DNA of 64,000 bases from Hirudinaria manillensis (lineage: Eukaryota; Annelida; Clitellata; Hirudinida; Hirudinidae), in contig CM067531.1 in NCBI GenBank assembly GCA_034509925.1, positions 2,595,001 to 2,659,000 of the forward strand. The letters run 5' to 3'. Made by a program: the position numbers and the translations under genes. Shown here piece after piece: positions 10,956 to 24,523 of this stretch; positions within the stretch are counted from its first letter, which is position 1; each line of letters begins with the position of its first letter. Under the pieces are notes generated by a model that saw only the letters and a list, made by a program, of their open reading frames with translations, searched no databases and had not been told where the DNA came from.

Positions 10956-13900
10956 AGTTTTTTGTTTTATTTGCTTAGTTTTAAACTCGATTCATTGAGC
11001 CATTGATTTAAAACTTGATTAATAAACTTCGTTAATAAGTTCAAGGTGATGACGATGACGATGATGACGAAAATGATGATGACAACGGTGATGATGATAG
11101 TGGTAACCCGCCACTTTCATTGCAAGGTCTTTCAAGTAATTACTTGAGTGAGTAATTAAAAGGAGGACTTTGGAATGGAACATTGGTTTTTAGAGGAGAA
11201 TTCTTTTAAATTTTTAAGTTCTAAAACCAATTCCAATTCAAAGTTCGTTCCATCACCAGCAACAACAACAACAACAATAACAACAACGACAACAACTGCA
11301 GCAGCACCAACAACAACTTTCAACTTTTGAATTGAATTAATGAGTTCAGAAGATCAAAGACGAATCCAGTTTGAATAGCTTGCTCCACTCGCCTGGAACA
11401 ACAACATAAAACAACAACAACAACAGTTTGTATTGCTTGAAGTTTATTGCTTTTCTTCTCAAAAGAAATTTCCAATTTATTTTTAAATTTAAAATCGAAA
11501 ATTTTTAAATTTTTTATTTTTACATTTATTTTTAAAGTTTGAAATTTAGAGACCACGGTTCACGACGCGTGACAGCTTTCTGAAAGACATTGTAAAGTCT
11601 TTGCAAATTGTTGTAAAATAAACGTGTCAGGATTGCAAACATTTACTTAAAAATACAAATTTGAAAATATTTATTACAAAACAAATATGAAAATATATAA
11701 TATATTGTAAATATATCCTTAAATATTTATTAAAAACAAATATGAAAATATGTAACATATTTCAAATCTATCGTTAAATATTTATTATTATAAAAAAAGT
11801 ATTTGTTATTAAATTAATTAAATTAAATATTTGAAAAATATTTAAATTTAAGTGGAACGATGATCACAAAAACTGGAAAAGATGAAAGGAAGTGGATTAA
11901 ACTTGGAATTTCCCAGCTACGATGGTTTATTTGAAATAATATTTTTAAATAATATTTTAGGTTTATTTATTTGAAATATTTCTTTTTAAATAATTTATTT
12001 AAAATAATTCATTTTCCATACCTTCCCTCCATCCTAGATTCTGAGTCTATAATACGTGATGGAAACAATAAAATCGTCGCAAGCGTTGTCTTGATGACGA
12101 CGACGACGACGATGATAATAATTATGATTTTAAACTTTATTATGATTATGATCCAGATGACGATGATGATGATATCGATGGGAGAGAGTCGTTGCTGAGG
12201 ACGACGATGATGATGACGGTGATGATGACTATGACGGTGACGACGACGACGATAATCGGCCAAGATGATGACGGCGACGCCATCTTGGTAAGAAATCTCA
12301 TCCGCCGGTCCCCATTAGCGACTTCTTGGAATGAAGGACCGACCTTTAATGGAGTCGGGATCGATTAATGATCTTTGGGGATTTCCCCGATTGCGAATCA
12401 ATGACCTGGATGTTTATTTATAGACTCGGCAGGAGGTACACGAGAATGGACGGTGGTTTATTTCCTCCTGATTTAAACGATCCTCTGGAAAAACCGGGGC
12501 GGGGGAGATGGGGAGATGGGGTGGTGAGAGAGGAGAGAATGAGTGGTGGAGGTGAGGGTGGAATTTACGGTCCGGGCTCGATTCATGCCGAGCATTAGCA
12601 ATTGCACATTCCAGAGGAAGCCGATGGACAGGTTGTCGACGAAGTACAAATTGTGTTTCGCTAAGCGTTGTTTGTTGTTTGTTTGTTTTGTATTTAATTG
12701 GATTTGTTGTTGTTGTTGGTGGTGCTTAATCCTTTTATTTCTCTTATTATTGAAGAATTTATTTGGAATAATGGGGAATTGTTCATCCTATTAATTTATC
12801 AGCAATCATCGAGAATAGTTCAAAATTTGAACTCAACACGAGAGTCTAACCGAGCAATTAAATTTAAATTATGAGTTAATCTTTGGAAAAAAAACGTTAT
12901 TATTCCCATATTTTATTTCATTATTTCTTCGAAAACGTTTAATTTAAGATGTTTTATGATTTTATTTGAAACAAACAAAAAAAAACAATTCAAATCTGAC
13001 AGTCATTTCTCGTCATGTCCTCATATTCTAACGAGTTCAGGCAAGTTTATTGCGGACGACATTTTGTCATCGACAATTATCAATCAATCAACCACCTCCA
13101 ACCAGCAATCACGATCTAACAACCGTCAATCACCAATCAATTACCAATCAATCACCACCAACAGTCAAAAAACACTGAATCTCTTTAAATACTACTAAAT
13201 TCAGTAAATAATCGTTCAGACGTCTTGCGCAATGGAATTCCTATATAAATTAACAAGTAATAATCAAGTAATCCTATATTAGTATTAATATATTACTTAA
13301 CAAGTATTAATTAATCAAGTAATCCACTACAATCACTTAAAGTAAAAGCCTGGACGTAACGTCGATAGAACGTTTTCCAAACAATGGAAAATTGGACGTG
13401 TGAAGAAGCAGATGGAATTAAAATCTAATTGAAGCGGAAAAGTTCCGATCAGAGCCTCCATTACGTGGCATTACTTCGGCATCCTTCAACCATGAAGTCT
13501 CCTCCAATTCTTAACTGGACAACAGCTGGATTAACAGAGAAACAATGAGTTTGTTTCAATAAAACATTCTCACTTCTCGAAGCACTCAACGTTGGAAGAC
13601 GTTTGGTACGTTTCGCGAGAGAATCATTTCTGATAATCAACAAACAACGAGGTTGTTCCAAATGAGGACGATGTTGGCTGATGATGGAGATTTCTTTCTC
13701 CTGCCATACAGGGACTGACCTGAAATACTTTGACTTTAATGATGGAGTATGAGAGGGGTTGACTCAAAGTCACTGATGCTTTTCGGGGGTAGAATTTCTG
13801 CTCGCATTAAAACGGCACCTTTCCGATCACCATCATCATCATCATCATCACCATCATCAAATACAACGTCAACAAACACATCATCACCAGCCACAACATC

Positions 13901-14338
13901 ACCAGTTAATGTTAACATTTAAAATCTCACGGTAGGTAGGGACCGACCCTATACCCACGCTTCGTCTCTTCAGGGGGTCGTTCCAACTTCACATCGATCG
14001 TACTCGTGAGCTAGAATTTGAATTTATTTTCTGCTGATTAATTTGAAATTTTTTTGCACTAAATAATTCCGTCGCGCAATAAATTGAAATTAATTTGGTA
14101 GGTTGAGATTGATTGGGTCCTTAAAATAGTTTTAGAGACCCGCAATAGAAATCGAGGAATAAAATATGTTAAAAATTATTTTAATAAACTTTTAAATAGC
14201 ATTAAAACTTTATTTTTAAATTTAAAAATAAATAATTTAGGAAATTAAAAAAAAAGTGGTTGTCAGGATGAGGCCCACTGGTGATGGAAACCATTACGAT
14301 GGGAAAGGAGAACATTTTCAATGCTTTCAAATATTCAT

Positions 14339-14344
<6 letters not shown>

Positions 14345-14391
<47 letters not shown>
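14345..14391. repeat. (AT)n microsatellite
   Basis: About 46 bp of uninterrupted TA dinucleotides. The IYIYIY frames across it are artefacts. Confidence 0.95.
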
Positions 14392-14395
<4 letters not shown>

Positions 14396-17300
14396 TTATA
14401 CGCAAAATATTTCATCGGAGAGCAAACGTCTCAAAACACAAAAAGGGTCGCTTATCAAACTTAAGCCACGGTCTCTTTTTATTAAGTGAGGTCAAACAGG
14501 GCAGGTTACACCATCGCGACCTCCAAATGACCTCTCAGGGGTCAAAGACTTTTGACACCGCGGGATCAGCATCCATTTGCGAATTGTCTGACACGCTCTG
14601 GGTTATTCCTTCTGCCAAACACTTGGATCCGTCCGTTCACCTTTTCGAAGGAAAAGAAATGAAAAGTAAATAAAAGAATAAAGAGGATTTTCTTGAATTT
14701 AATTTAATTTAAGAGAAATTGTTTTGCAATGCTTTGAAATAGAAATCAGACCTCACGCACGCATTCCCGCAGAAAGTGCTCGATTGTAATGCCGTTCTTT
14801 TTTATTTTAGTTCAAGTAAAGAGTAAAAAAAAAACCATAAAATCAAACAAACAAACTGATCAAACGGCAAGTTCCCGACATGCAAAAAATAAAAAAACAA
14901 AAACAAAACAAACTTTGCTAGGATTTAAAAGCAATCAATTCACACGATCGTTTAAGAGTTCATTATAGTTGAAACTCCATTTTGAAGATTTTAGCAAGTT
15001 TCTCTTCAGGACGTTTCAACCGATTGAAATTTATTGCGAGGTTCTTTCGCGTCTTTCGTTTAATCATCTGTCAATCAATTAATTAATTAATTAATCCGCG
15101 TAAATCCTGCTTAGCTTCTTATTAACATTTATCCTCTGCTGTTAGTTTTTATTACCGTCGCTAGGGGATCTCATAAATCTTAGCGGAGTGGCTGATTCCT
15201 TTGTTTAAAAGCAAAATTTAATTTTTTTCCGCGACTTTGAATCTCCAGATTCCTAACGCTTGTCGTGGGAATTTCCAGCGCAAAAATTTCATTTCCAGAA
15301 GTTTTTTTCACTCAGAAATGTCCGAGGAAGAATTTTCAGTTTCAATGTTGGCGACATCTTACGACGAGAGTTTCGTGATAAAAACCTCTTAATTCCTCAG
15401 CGTCCATGAATCAGGAATGTGAAATCCTGGGATTCCAGATTTTTTCCCATTGTCATTTTTCTTCATTTTTTTCCTGGGATTATCTTAGAAATCCGAGCAA
15501 CAAGAGAATAGTAGAGATTTTTACAGAATAAACTCCTCAAATTTGGTAAAAAAAAAGAATTTAGCAGTCTAAACACATTCTCGGTAAAAAAAATTAAAGG
15601 CGCAAACTCTACTTTGGCAATGCAAAAGATTCCAGACTTGATCGGGAAATCGGAGTAAGAATAATCTGAACTAAAGAAGACATTCGTGGAAAAGAAGTTT
15701 TACTTTCGAAGGATTTAGTAACATTGGAACATGAGATTAAATCGGCAGACTGACTGATTTGATTGCTTTCAATTGGTCGGAAAGAAGTGCAGGTTTTCCT
15801 AAATGATCATTTTCGCTTACCCTTCTAAATCCTAAATAATTCTCTAAAAAATAAATTTGAAATTACGAAAGAAAGTTACAATAAAGATTGTTTTAGCATA
15901 AAAGAGCTTAAGATGGAATATTCATTAATGTGAGCAATTATGATTATTTATTAATAGTTGTTTATTTAATTCCGCGTGGCCAAAGAAATGAAATCTCCAA
16001 GGTGACAAAAATCCCTCGCATCGTTCACGACAATAAACATTTTTGTTCGATCGCGTTCGGGCGGCAATAAATTCCAATTGCATATTCAAGATAGGAAAGT
16101 CGATACAAGCCTCCCTTTTCTGAACTTTTTTCTCCATGTTTGTCCAGGAAACTTGCTGGATTTACGACGTAACTGCGAACCAAAGCTCACCAGAAATATT
16201 GAACATTCTCGGAAGATTCTTGAAAATGTAAACTTTATTCCTTCTTAGCAACGTTTATATTACTTTTGGATTCGCTTCAATAATCAAAATTTCACGATTA
16301 TACATTCGTGCATGTTTCCCATTGGAGCAGACCAATTGAGTCCCAGGTTGTGAATCACCGCAATCTATTTAAGCAATTAGCAGATTGGAGGTCTCGATAT
16401 AATTGAGAACTCTTTGTACGACTTAAAAGTAGTTGTTAAGCAATTAGGTGTCTTTATGAGCTTGCAATAATACTTCGCGCTACTTATGTTCACTATATTC
16501 TTAATAACAGCCGGCAAACGTGAGGCCAGACGGACCCACCAAACTATCTTAACGACTTCTCCGTGACATGAACGACCTAAGATGGAAATTACTGCTTGTT
16601 AGTTTTAGTCTTAGGAGCTACAGCTATTTATGTATTTCACTAGAAACTCCTTGAAGTGGAAATCAACAAAAAATAGGATGGACAAAAATGGCTCATTGCG
16701 GTGGCTTGTTGGTTTTTTGAGAATACCAAGAAAATTATATGGCTACAAACAATGAAGACAAAGCACACGAAAACATCCGCCAATAAACAGTACAAAAAAT
16801 CCTAATAAGCAAACAACCATAAAAAAATAAACACTTGCAGACGTACGATGCAGAAAGTTCAACGACATTCTATTTAAAGTCATCAAATTATCGAAGTGAT
16901 GACATAAATAGAAGCTCAAGGAACAAACGGTGACCAATTAGAAAAGAGGATGAGTCTAGTGAGCATTCACCGAGCCATTCCTGTACTTGATTTGAAAATG
17001 AGTCAGTCCAACCACAAAGAAATGAATTTACAATTTCACATTTTTCGGAAGGGAATGAGTTCAACCTAAAAATTCAACCTACAAAAAATTTAAATAGGAA
17101 GTAAATGGCAAAATAATTTTTAATAAATATTCTTTCGGACAAAACAATGCCGAGTTACATCTTCTCAATAAACCCTCAACAATCTCAATGATGATGGTGG
17201 TGATGATGATGGTGACTAATGCTTCTACATCTCCATGGTTTATTTAAAAACAAATATAAAAAACAGAAAAGATGTTATACTGGAATATAATGATGGAACG

Positions 17301-17483
17301 TGTGAAACTTCACTGAGGTCAACACTGTGAAGTAGAAAAAGTGTAGCAAAGATTCAAGTGAAGAAAAAAACATTGTGCAAACAAAAATTAATTTAAACAA
17401 TAATGCTAATTAAATTTCAATTTAAAAACATCTCATCTGTTCCTCTCTCTCTCCATCTCTCTCCCCGAGGTCTCAGGTGAAGA

Positions 17484-17744
17484 CTAAGGCACGAGGTTTG
17501 GACCCAAAATACTTTTTGACTTTGTAGAACACTCGGGGAAACAAACTTTCAAATCAAGGCAGGACCGCAAGTTGGCAGTTAGCACCGGGCATTCCAAACA
17601 AATTCCAGTCGTTGGCACCACAAATTGGAAATTATGCTTTGACTCCGCAGCATCGATCAGAATTTCATTCCCGACGAGGGAATCATTGACGATAACGCGA
17701 CTGAAGTCAAATGAAGTCGAGAAATGTGGCACAGAGTCCCTGAA
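17484..17744 (-). CDS. Putative C-terminal exon of an unrecognised protein
   Basis: On the minus strand an 87-codon open stretch follows a strong acceptor (pyrimidine-rich TTTTCAG at about 17745-17751) and ends at a TAG at 17484-17486. The peptide looks protein-like: hydrophobic and polar residues are mixed, and cysteines occur in LECPV, LRSCLDL and CFPEC. The plus strand is also partly open here, so strand choice is not certain. I do not recognise the family. It may belong with the coding-looking segments at 18.8-19.6 kb on the same strand. Confidence 0.4.
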   Translation of the reverse strand, partial: FRDSVPHFSTSFDFSRVIVNDSLVGNEILIDAAESKHNFQFVVPTTGICLECPVLTANLRSCLDLKVCFPECSTKSKSILGPNLVP

Positions 17745-18117
17745 AAGATCGAAGGAACACCATCCTTCCCCCTATCTTCTGGATGAAGACGAACAACAAA
17801 TCTATACTAAGAACCTACCGTCTGCAACAACGTAATGCCAACTAAATAATCAATAATAATTGACAACAATTATGCTCCAAAGAGAATAACGGAGATGCCG
17901 GCAAGAGATGCCATTGTTGTATAATTAATGTCATTCATGTTAATATCCAACACGTCTAGAACCACAAAGATACTAGAAGGCACAATAACAAACAGCAAAC
18001 AATAATAATATCAGCAACAGCAACAACAACAAGAACAACAATTGATGACCTGCACAAAAAGCCAGTTTTCATCTCTTTTGCCAAATGAAAGATTCATTCA
18101 AGCACCCCATTGCTTTG

Positions 18118-18153
18118 GCAAGACAAGACAAGACAAGACAAGACAAGACAAGA
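18118..18153. repeat. (ACAAG)n microsatellite
   Basis: About seven AAGAC pentanucleotides in tandem, perfect over most of the run. Confidence 0.95.
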
Positions 18154-18299
18154 CCCACTGAACGTGCCAAATGAAATGACAAAACAAATGACTAAAGATG
18201 AAGATCTTCAACAACACAACGGTACAAAATGTGGTAAAATCCAATTCCTATTTAGGAATTTCCTATCTCCGAGATGTAAGAACCTCCTGTTGCGTCCTT

Positions 18300-18583
18300 G
18301 TTTATTTGTCGACCTGCGACGGACGATGACGTCCGAAGAATCCGATACTCCGAGGCAGACGACAGATCAGGATCAAAGAACTCTCCCTTGTTACTTCATT
18401 TCCTCTAGCAATGAACATGGCCTCCAGAAGGTGCGAAGTCGAGCAAAGCAAAGTATTCTAAGTACTGGAAATAATACTAATGCTTGCCAACCGCTCGGGC
18501 ACTCGCCAGCTGGCATCAACGTCATTGACATTTTGAAGTCCATAAAGCAAAAATTCGACCCACTACCCATTCAAATGAGATGA
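18300..18583 (+). CDS. Coding-looking open segment, unrecognised
   Basis: This is the right part of a 157-codon plus-strand frame that starts in the pentanucleotide repeat. Only the segment from about 18300 looks natural: it has the composition of a real protein and ends with the conserved-looking SPAGINVIDILKSIKQKF and a TGA. No family is recognised and no upstream exon was found on the plus strand. It may be a terminal exon or chance. Confidence 0.25.
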
Positions 18584-18811
18584 TTTGATTTTATGATGAT
18601 TGAGTGTAGAAGCTGCAATAAAACAATAATTAGCTTGAATAATTATATAAAAAAAACAAAGAGCTAGCATAATTCCTCAAAATAATCCCCATAGCAGCAT
18701 CAATATCATCATCAGATAAGATTACTCAAAAGTGTTCCTTATTGTTAATGACTAATTAATGCTTAAGATAGTTTTTTTTTCTTAGAACTACTTAAAAAAC
18801 ATACCAGCAGA

Positions 18812-19581
18812 TCATGCTTCAGAGTGCCTATTTGGATGCACACCACTTCCATCTTCTGAATTATCAGTGTGAAGGGAATCTGTCAGAGGTTCTGGAGAAG
18901 TCTTTTCCATAGTGTTAGTGCTTAGATGGACGGTGAAACCTAGGTATAGGTTGTTCGTCTGATGGATGTGATGCAAAATTTTATTGATGACTGCTTCGCG
19001 ATTTAAAGTCTGATTGTCTGCTTCTTGATGTGAAGTTTGATTGTCTGCTTTGCGACATGAAGTTGGATACCTCATCCTGATTCCAAAAATCATGGAAAGG
19101 TGGTTCCCCAGGACCTAAAAAAAATAACATTCAAATTTGAAAAAATCAGTTTCTTTTACATATTTCATGCCACAGAAATACATAATTACATTTTACATGA
19201 CTTCAAGCAAATGATTACATGATTTCCTTTTTGCATAATTACCTGATGAGATGCTTGACTCTGATCAGATTGCTGGCTGACTTCCAAGTGTGTGGGGAAT
19301 TGATTATTTGGCCTAAGGCAAATGGTTCTAGTAAATATTTCTAAAATATTTCTTTGCAAGCAGAGAAAAATAACCAAAAAAATGTTTTCTGCTTGATAAT
19401 AAACAAAATGAAAGTGAGTACTTTAAGATGGTCTAAAGTGTCGATAATGATTACTCACATTTGATCCATTAATAACTGGACTAAGGCAGCGAATCCTTTC
19501 AACGATTTCAGTTACTTCTGGAGTTAATTCTGAGGAGAATATTGCGTCCAAAAAGACCTCCAATGACGCTTTATTGTCAAA
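18812..19581 (-). CDS. Possible exons of an unrecognised minus-strand gene
   Basis: Three segments look exonic. 19459-19581 encodes 41 codons, flanked by an AG and a GTGAGT donor, with an acidic helical text (SLEVFLDAIFSSELTPEV). 19240-19312 encodes a Q/S-rich peptide and is flanked by TTAG and a GTAATT donor. About 19060-19117 lies behind an acceptor TTTAG and continues into an open frame to 18812. The splice phases do not all agree in my reading, so the gene model is incomplete. Together with 17484-17744 these may form one small gene. Confidence 0.3.
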
Positions 19582-20249
19582 CTTTTAAGGAACTATACGA
19601 ACTTTAAAACGTTTATTTAACTCGCTTGCAATCCCACAGCGAGCTCAGCAAATCCCATGAGCTACTGCGCCGTATGCAGCTTAATAACAATTATAACTTA
19701 GTTTGTGGAGAAACGGACAGTAAAAATAGGTATTTCGTAAAAAACCAAATATTTTAAGAAACTCTTTATAGTCTAAGTATTAAACAAGATTTTATTGTAT
19801 ATTAAAAGGTTCTAAACATTTGGTTGATCGTCTCACTCGAGCGCTTTTCTTACTTCGTTCCCACAATTACTGGAATACCTAAATTCAGCCTGATTAAAAT
19901 GTCAATAGACTAGAACTAATCAAACATGAGGCTCTATTTGGAAAAGAACATTAATGTGTAGGAACGCATTAGGCTAGAGGGTCAGTTCAACACACATAAA
20001 GCCAAAAAACCAGTTTAATACTTGATAAAAGAAAATACATGTAAATAAAGATACTGGTCATGATGTGTTAAGTCTATTGAAAGATTTCAACTCAGGCAAT
20101 ATCAGCAGATGATAACGATTTTAATTAAATACTTCAAACTTTGCAAATACGGCTCTGAAAAAAGACAAATGATTAGCCACAAATCACTGTAACTAATAGA
20201 AAAAATATTCATTAGGCTCTCTAAAGATTCTGTGTTAAGAAAATTGACA

Positions 20250-20391
20250 TCACAATTTTCCATCATCAATCGAACTGATATGCATGTGACAGTGCAGCGA
20301 TCCTTCTTGGCAGGGCAACTTGCAAGGCAACCCGGTCTTGGTGAGGGAACTGCACTGGGGTCGGATGGAGCGATTCATGAAGCTTTCGTTT
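20250..20391 (-). CDS. Candidate alternative 3' exon of the brambleberry homologue
   Basis: The open segment follows an acceptor (TTGACAG, about 20392-20398) and ends at a TGA (20250-20252). It encodes a cysteine/histidine cluster, CSSLTKTGLPCKLPC then HCHMH, resembling a small zinc-binding C-terminal motif. The reading frame needs a phase-2 upstream donor, which I could not find with confidence in the preceding exon. It may be an alternative ending or may join through a missed exon. Confidence 0.4.
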
Positions 20392-20644
20392 CTGTCAATC
20401 ATCAGAATTAATGGATTAGTTTTTTTACTTTTTTATTGGAATAAAGTTGTGAATATGTCAACCAATTGATTGATCTAAAATGACCAAATATAATTCAACT
20501 GTGTAATATTTCCAATAACTTGAATCTGCAGTAATTTAATTATCAAGCTATCTCAGATTAATTACACATACCATCCAGACAAATGGCAAATACATTTAGG
20601 AATTGACAATTCCTTGAAAATAATTATCACAAGCAATTCATTCA

Positions 20645-23600
20645 TCAAACTGACATCATCCTAGAGGGACTCCTGCCTCTCTTTGGAGTTGAAGTTCTGG
20701 CCGGGGAGTTGTTCCTGCTGGACCTAGTGCTCCTACTCTCGAGTTCTGCCAGATCAAAATCTCTGAGCAAATGTCTCTTCACACTCTTTGGCTGTTTGGG
20801 GACATTAAAGCATTGCATAATCGATGGCCATCAACATTGACGGAAGTATAAAATGAATAAACGATAATATCGATGAAATGAAAGACAATTTCAAATTTAA
20901 AAACCAATGGAATTAAAAGATAGTAATCAAAAACAGCCCATAAAGTTGTAAATGATAAGAACCAAAGTTAAAAAAATGTAATATCAACAATTAATAATAA
21001 TAATACTATTAGTGCTCAGGTATAGCCCAGCATTCATTCCAGCAATGAAAACGAGAAGAAGAAGGAAAAATGTGTATGATAATAATAAGTGAAAAACTCA
21101 CAGTTCTTGCTGGGCTATTCGTGACAGAACCCTTTCGTTGTCTGCTCGGGGTCAAGGGCAGGAACGAGGTGTTTGCAGGGAGATTGTCGGGGAAAACCGA
21201 CCTTTGATCTATGACGTCTTCCTCTTCGCTGGAAAACTCGTCGTTGCCATGGTGAGGAATGCCTCCAATGGAACCTGTAAATTGTGGATCGACAGTCACA
21301 AAATGAGTCAATCTCATAGAAATAGAAAGTAATCAATGTACTCAAAGCACTCATCTACAGGAAATTAATTACTTAATCAATTAATTAACTAAATTACAAA
21401 GTTCATAAATTTTCCTGTAGAAAGTAATTCAACACATTCATTCCATTGCTGAGGTGCACTCAAGTCACCCACCCTTTCACCCACTCACCTTCCTCTGCCC
21501 TCATCTTGAGTGCCTCAAGGTATCTTTGAACTTTAGCATCACCAGCATTATGTCTGATTCTGATCATCAGGGATTGATTGAAAACAAACATTACTTGTTA
21601 CCATAGCAACTACCAGAAAACATATTTAAAATGACTTACTCAGTATTGTCTGTAGAATAATCCCTTACAGCCTTGACATCCTTCCTCTCCCTTTTTCTCC
21701 TGATGTGACCGACAGGTGTTACGTAATAACCTGTCAATTGCTATGCTATTATCTCGACTCTTAGAGTATGAAGGCCTATTAATCACGTTTTCGATCATAA
21801 TTATAATGACCACACTAACAATATACACAAATAATAATAACAATAATATTAACATTAATCAGTAATCAGTTCAAATTGAAATAATTGCAAGGCCATTACC
21901 ACAATCCAAAGTGGATAAGTGGAGCAGTTATTCATTTAAGTCATCTTAACCATCTCAGCATCACTATTAGATGATGATGGTGATGTAAAATCAAACTCAT
22001 CATCATCACCAGACAACCCAACTCACCGATGAGGAAGAAGAGCAGGGCCATGGTGAGACTGGAGAAGGTAAGGGACTGCCCCCAATGAACGTGTGAGGCG
22101 ACGTTGCCAAAGACGAGAATTAGCAGGAGAAGTTTGAACGATGAGTGGATGTTGAAGAAGGCGAGCAGAATCAGGACTCCGAATGCATAGAGGATGTGGA
22201 GGGCAATCTTCAGCAAGAATGCAATGTCTTTGCCTATTTTATCAATTATTATTTCTATAATATTATTACTATTTATTTTATTAGTTATGGTATAATAATA
22301 CCGTTACTATCAGAATCTGGGACACAACTGATATACAGTATTGGTTAAGTTTCTTTTGGTTATAAGGCTATAGCTTGGAAATGATACAAACTGATTAACT
22401 TAAAACAGATTAGCAGTAATGGAAAAATAAATAAATTTCTCAATAAAATATCACGAAAGTGGATTGGCAGATTGTTGTCATCATTCATTGACAGCCACAT
22501 TATTACATTCACTGCTATAATAATTGGATTATTATTATTATTATAACCTGCTTAAGTAATTACAAGCACAATTAAACAATTCAATCGCCTACCACTGGCA
22601 TCCAGGTAAAAGGAAACGATTTCCATCTTTTCGTGGACGAAGTTCTGAACGTCTCGGATCAGTTCCGCCAGGTAAACGACGGAGCCGTTGATGACCTTCA
22701 GGTTCCTGACCACGTCCTCGAAGTGCTCGTCCGTCTGCTCCCTCAGGACCTTGACCTGGGCGCTGCCCTCGTCCAGAGTCTCGATGACTCTCCTGGTTTC
22801 CGTGGCGATGTGTCCGATGTCGTCTATCAGCTCGACGTGCATTTCCGATTGGACGCGGGCCTGGTTCGAGATCTGCTCCGTTGCGTTGTCTGCGGTCGTG
22901 AATAAATTGTGATGAGATTCATAGATGAATTATGTAAATCAGGATAGAATCAATTCTATTCGTTTGTATAACTTCATTTACATTAAATGATAGTCTTTAA
23001 AAATTCCATTAAGTTCATATTAATCTGAAATTATTCTGAAAGATGGTTTATGTATTATTTTTCCAGTCTCCCCCTCTCCATTACAATTACAAAGGTTACT
23101 TATTACCAAGACTATCTTGGATCTTCTCAGCCATTTGCATGAGCTTCATGTTCTCTGCAGAAATAAGCGTCTGCTCTTGAGAGAGTTGCTGTCTGTTCTT
23201 TTCGATCTGAGCTTTGACTTGTTGCTGGGCTTTCGTCATTTCTAGCTGGTTGTCAAGAAGAGTCTCCTGTCCTTCTTGTACTCTCTTCATCACATCTTCG
23301 GTCAATTGTCGGAGAAACTCGTGGCCAATCTAGCAATTATTGTGGTTAGTATTAATAATTGTCTCACAATTTTTTCTTTGTGCCAGCTTTATCGGTCATG
23401 TAAGCGGTTGAGCAACCACTTGGTAGAGCTTGTTAGGAGCGAATATGATTGAAATAAAAATTGAAATTTCTTAAAACCTCAATAAACATCAAGTAAAAAA
23501 TTTCATCAACTATCACATTTTGAATGTAAGTATAAAAAAAAAAACAATGCAATCAAACATATTTGATCTCAAATCTAAAATAATTTCTTTTTAATTGAAT

Positions 23601-24523
23601 AAATTCATAAATTCAAAAATATATTTAAAATTCCAAAACCTCCATTTCTCTGAGACTCTTCAGTTGTTCCTCAGAAGATTCAACCAGTCTATTGACTGTC
23701 AACTCGGTTTTCAATCTAAACTGTTGGTGCCTGATTTGGTAGCAGACGCTTCTTGCTCTGTTGGAAATTATTTGATAGGCATTCCAGACAGTTTCATCCA
23801 TGGCACTCGTGCAATCTTTCAGTTCCTAATTAATGAATTAATCCAATTAGAATATTATTGATAAAAACTTTTCAGAATGAGTCTCAGTCAGCATTTCAAC
23901 ACGTAGAAATATTGGAAATGCATTATTCACCATATCTTCGGTACAAGGGTAAGTTCTGCGCCCCTCTACCATTGACTGACAGTTCATGAGCCTCACTGAT
24001 AGTTTTGACAATTCCTCCTCAGACATAGATAAGCAAGAACCCTCTAGCTCACTCATTACCTGCAAGGTTTTAATTTAAATTTTAACTAATTCAGACAAAG
24101 ATCAAGGCCTTTTGGAAAAGAATAATTTAGATGACATTTCAGTAACAAAATTATTTTAACTTCTAACTCACTAGCTATAAAATGCTGGAAAGATAATACA
24201 TTTCAAAGATTAATTCAAATAAAATTATGTTTATATAATTTGGATCATGTGACAAAATCCAAAATAACCATATGAAAGCAACTGTCCAATTGACTGAGTT
24301 GACTTATAGAATGTGACTCTTGCAAAAGACGCTCGTCAACTGTCTTGATTTCAAAAGGTACGTGTTTAAACTTTGTTTCCTTCGCATTATTAGGCACTTC
24401 GAGACTATTTTCCTGATCAGCATTCGATGCATCCTCCGAGCTTTTTCCACCAAAAAACCAAAAACCAAACGCATCAGCTGTCAGAATTAAAGAGAAAAGA
24501 ACGAGTACTTTCAATGACATCAT
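20645..24523 (-). CDS. bmb: Brambleberry / KAR5-type nuclear-envelope fusion protein
   Basis: Ten exons with consistent phases give 592 codons: 24269-24523, 23931-24059, 23640-23825, 23107-23329, 22593-22889, 22027-22233, 21640-21730, 21489-21559, 21102-21274, 20645-20791. The N terminus has a signal peptide (MMSLKVLVLFSLILTADA). The family signature follows at about residues 95-150: SMSEEELSKLSVRLMNCQS, EGRRTYPCTEDM, DCTSAMDETVWNAYQ. A long coiled-coil region spans about 160-360. A block of about three membrane segments near 368-430 precedes a basic, Ser/Pro-rich tail. Brambleberry and yeast Kar5 act in nuclear or pronuclear membrane fusion, so a role in zygotic karyomere/karyogamy fusion is expected from the family. 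The start MM was chosen because the signal peptide begins there; an in-frame upstream start is less likely. The C-terminal end is less certain than the rest. Confidence 0.88.

Larger units (their letters stand above)
7927..17483. other. Long intergenic stretch, no gene recognised
   Basis: No ORF with recognisable protein features. It contains palindrome-rich CTTAAG/AAGCTT sequence (9706-9764), ATC-rich runs (about 10520-10590, 11045-11100, 12095-12260, 13825-13870), a 26-bp minisatellite (10866-10955), and an (AT)n tract (14345-14391). GC-richer islands near 8100-8290, 8480-8620, 12280-12660 and 13430-13700 have no open frame I can assign. They could be regulatory or decayed sequence. Confidence 0.55.

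Noticed and set aside
14202..14489. IYIYIY-containing frames
   Set aside because: They are translations of the (AT)n tract.
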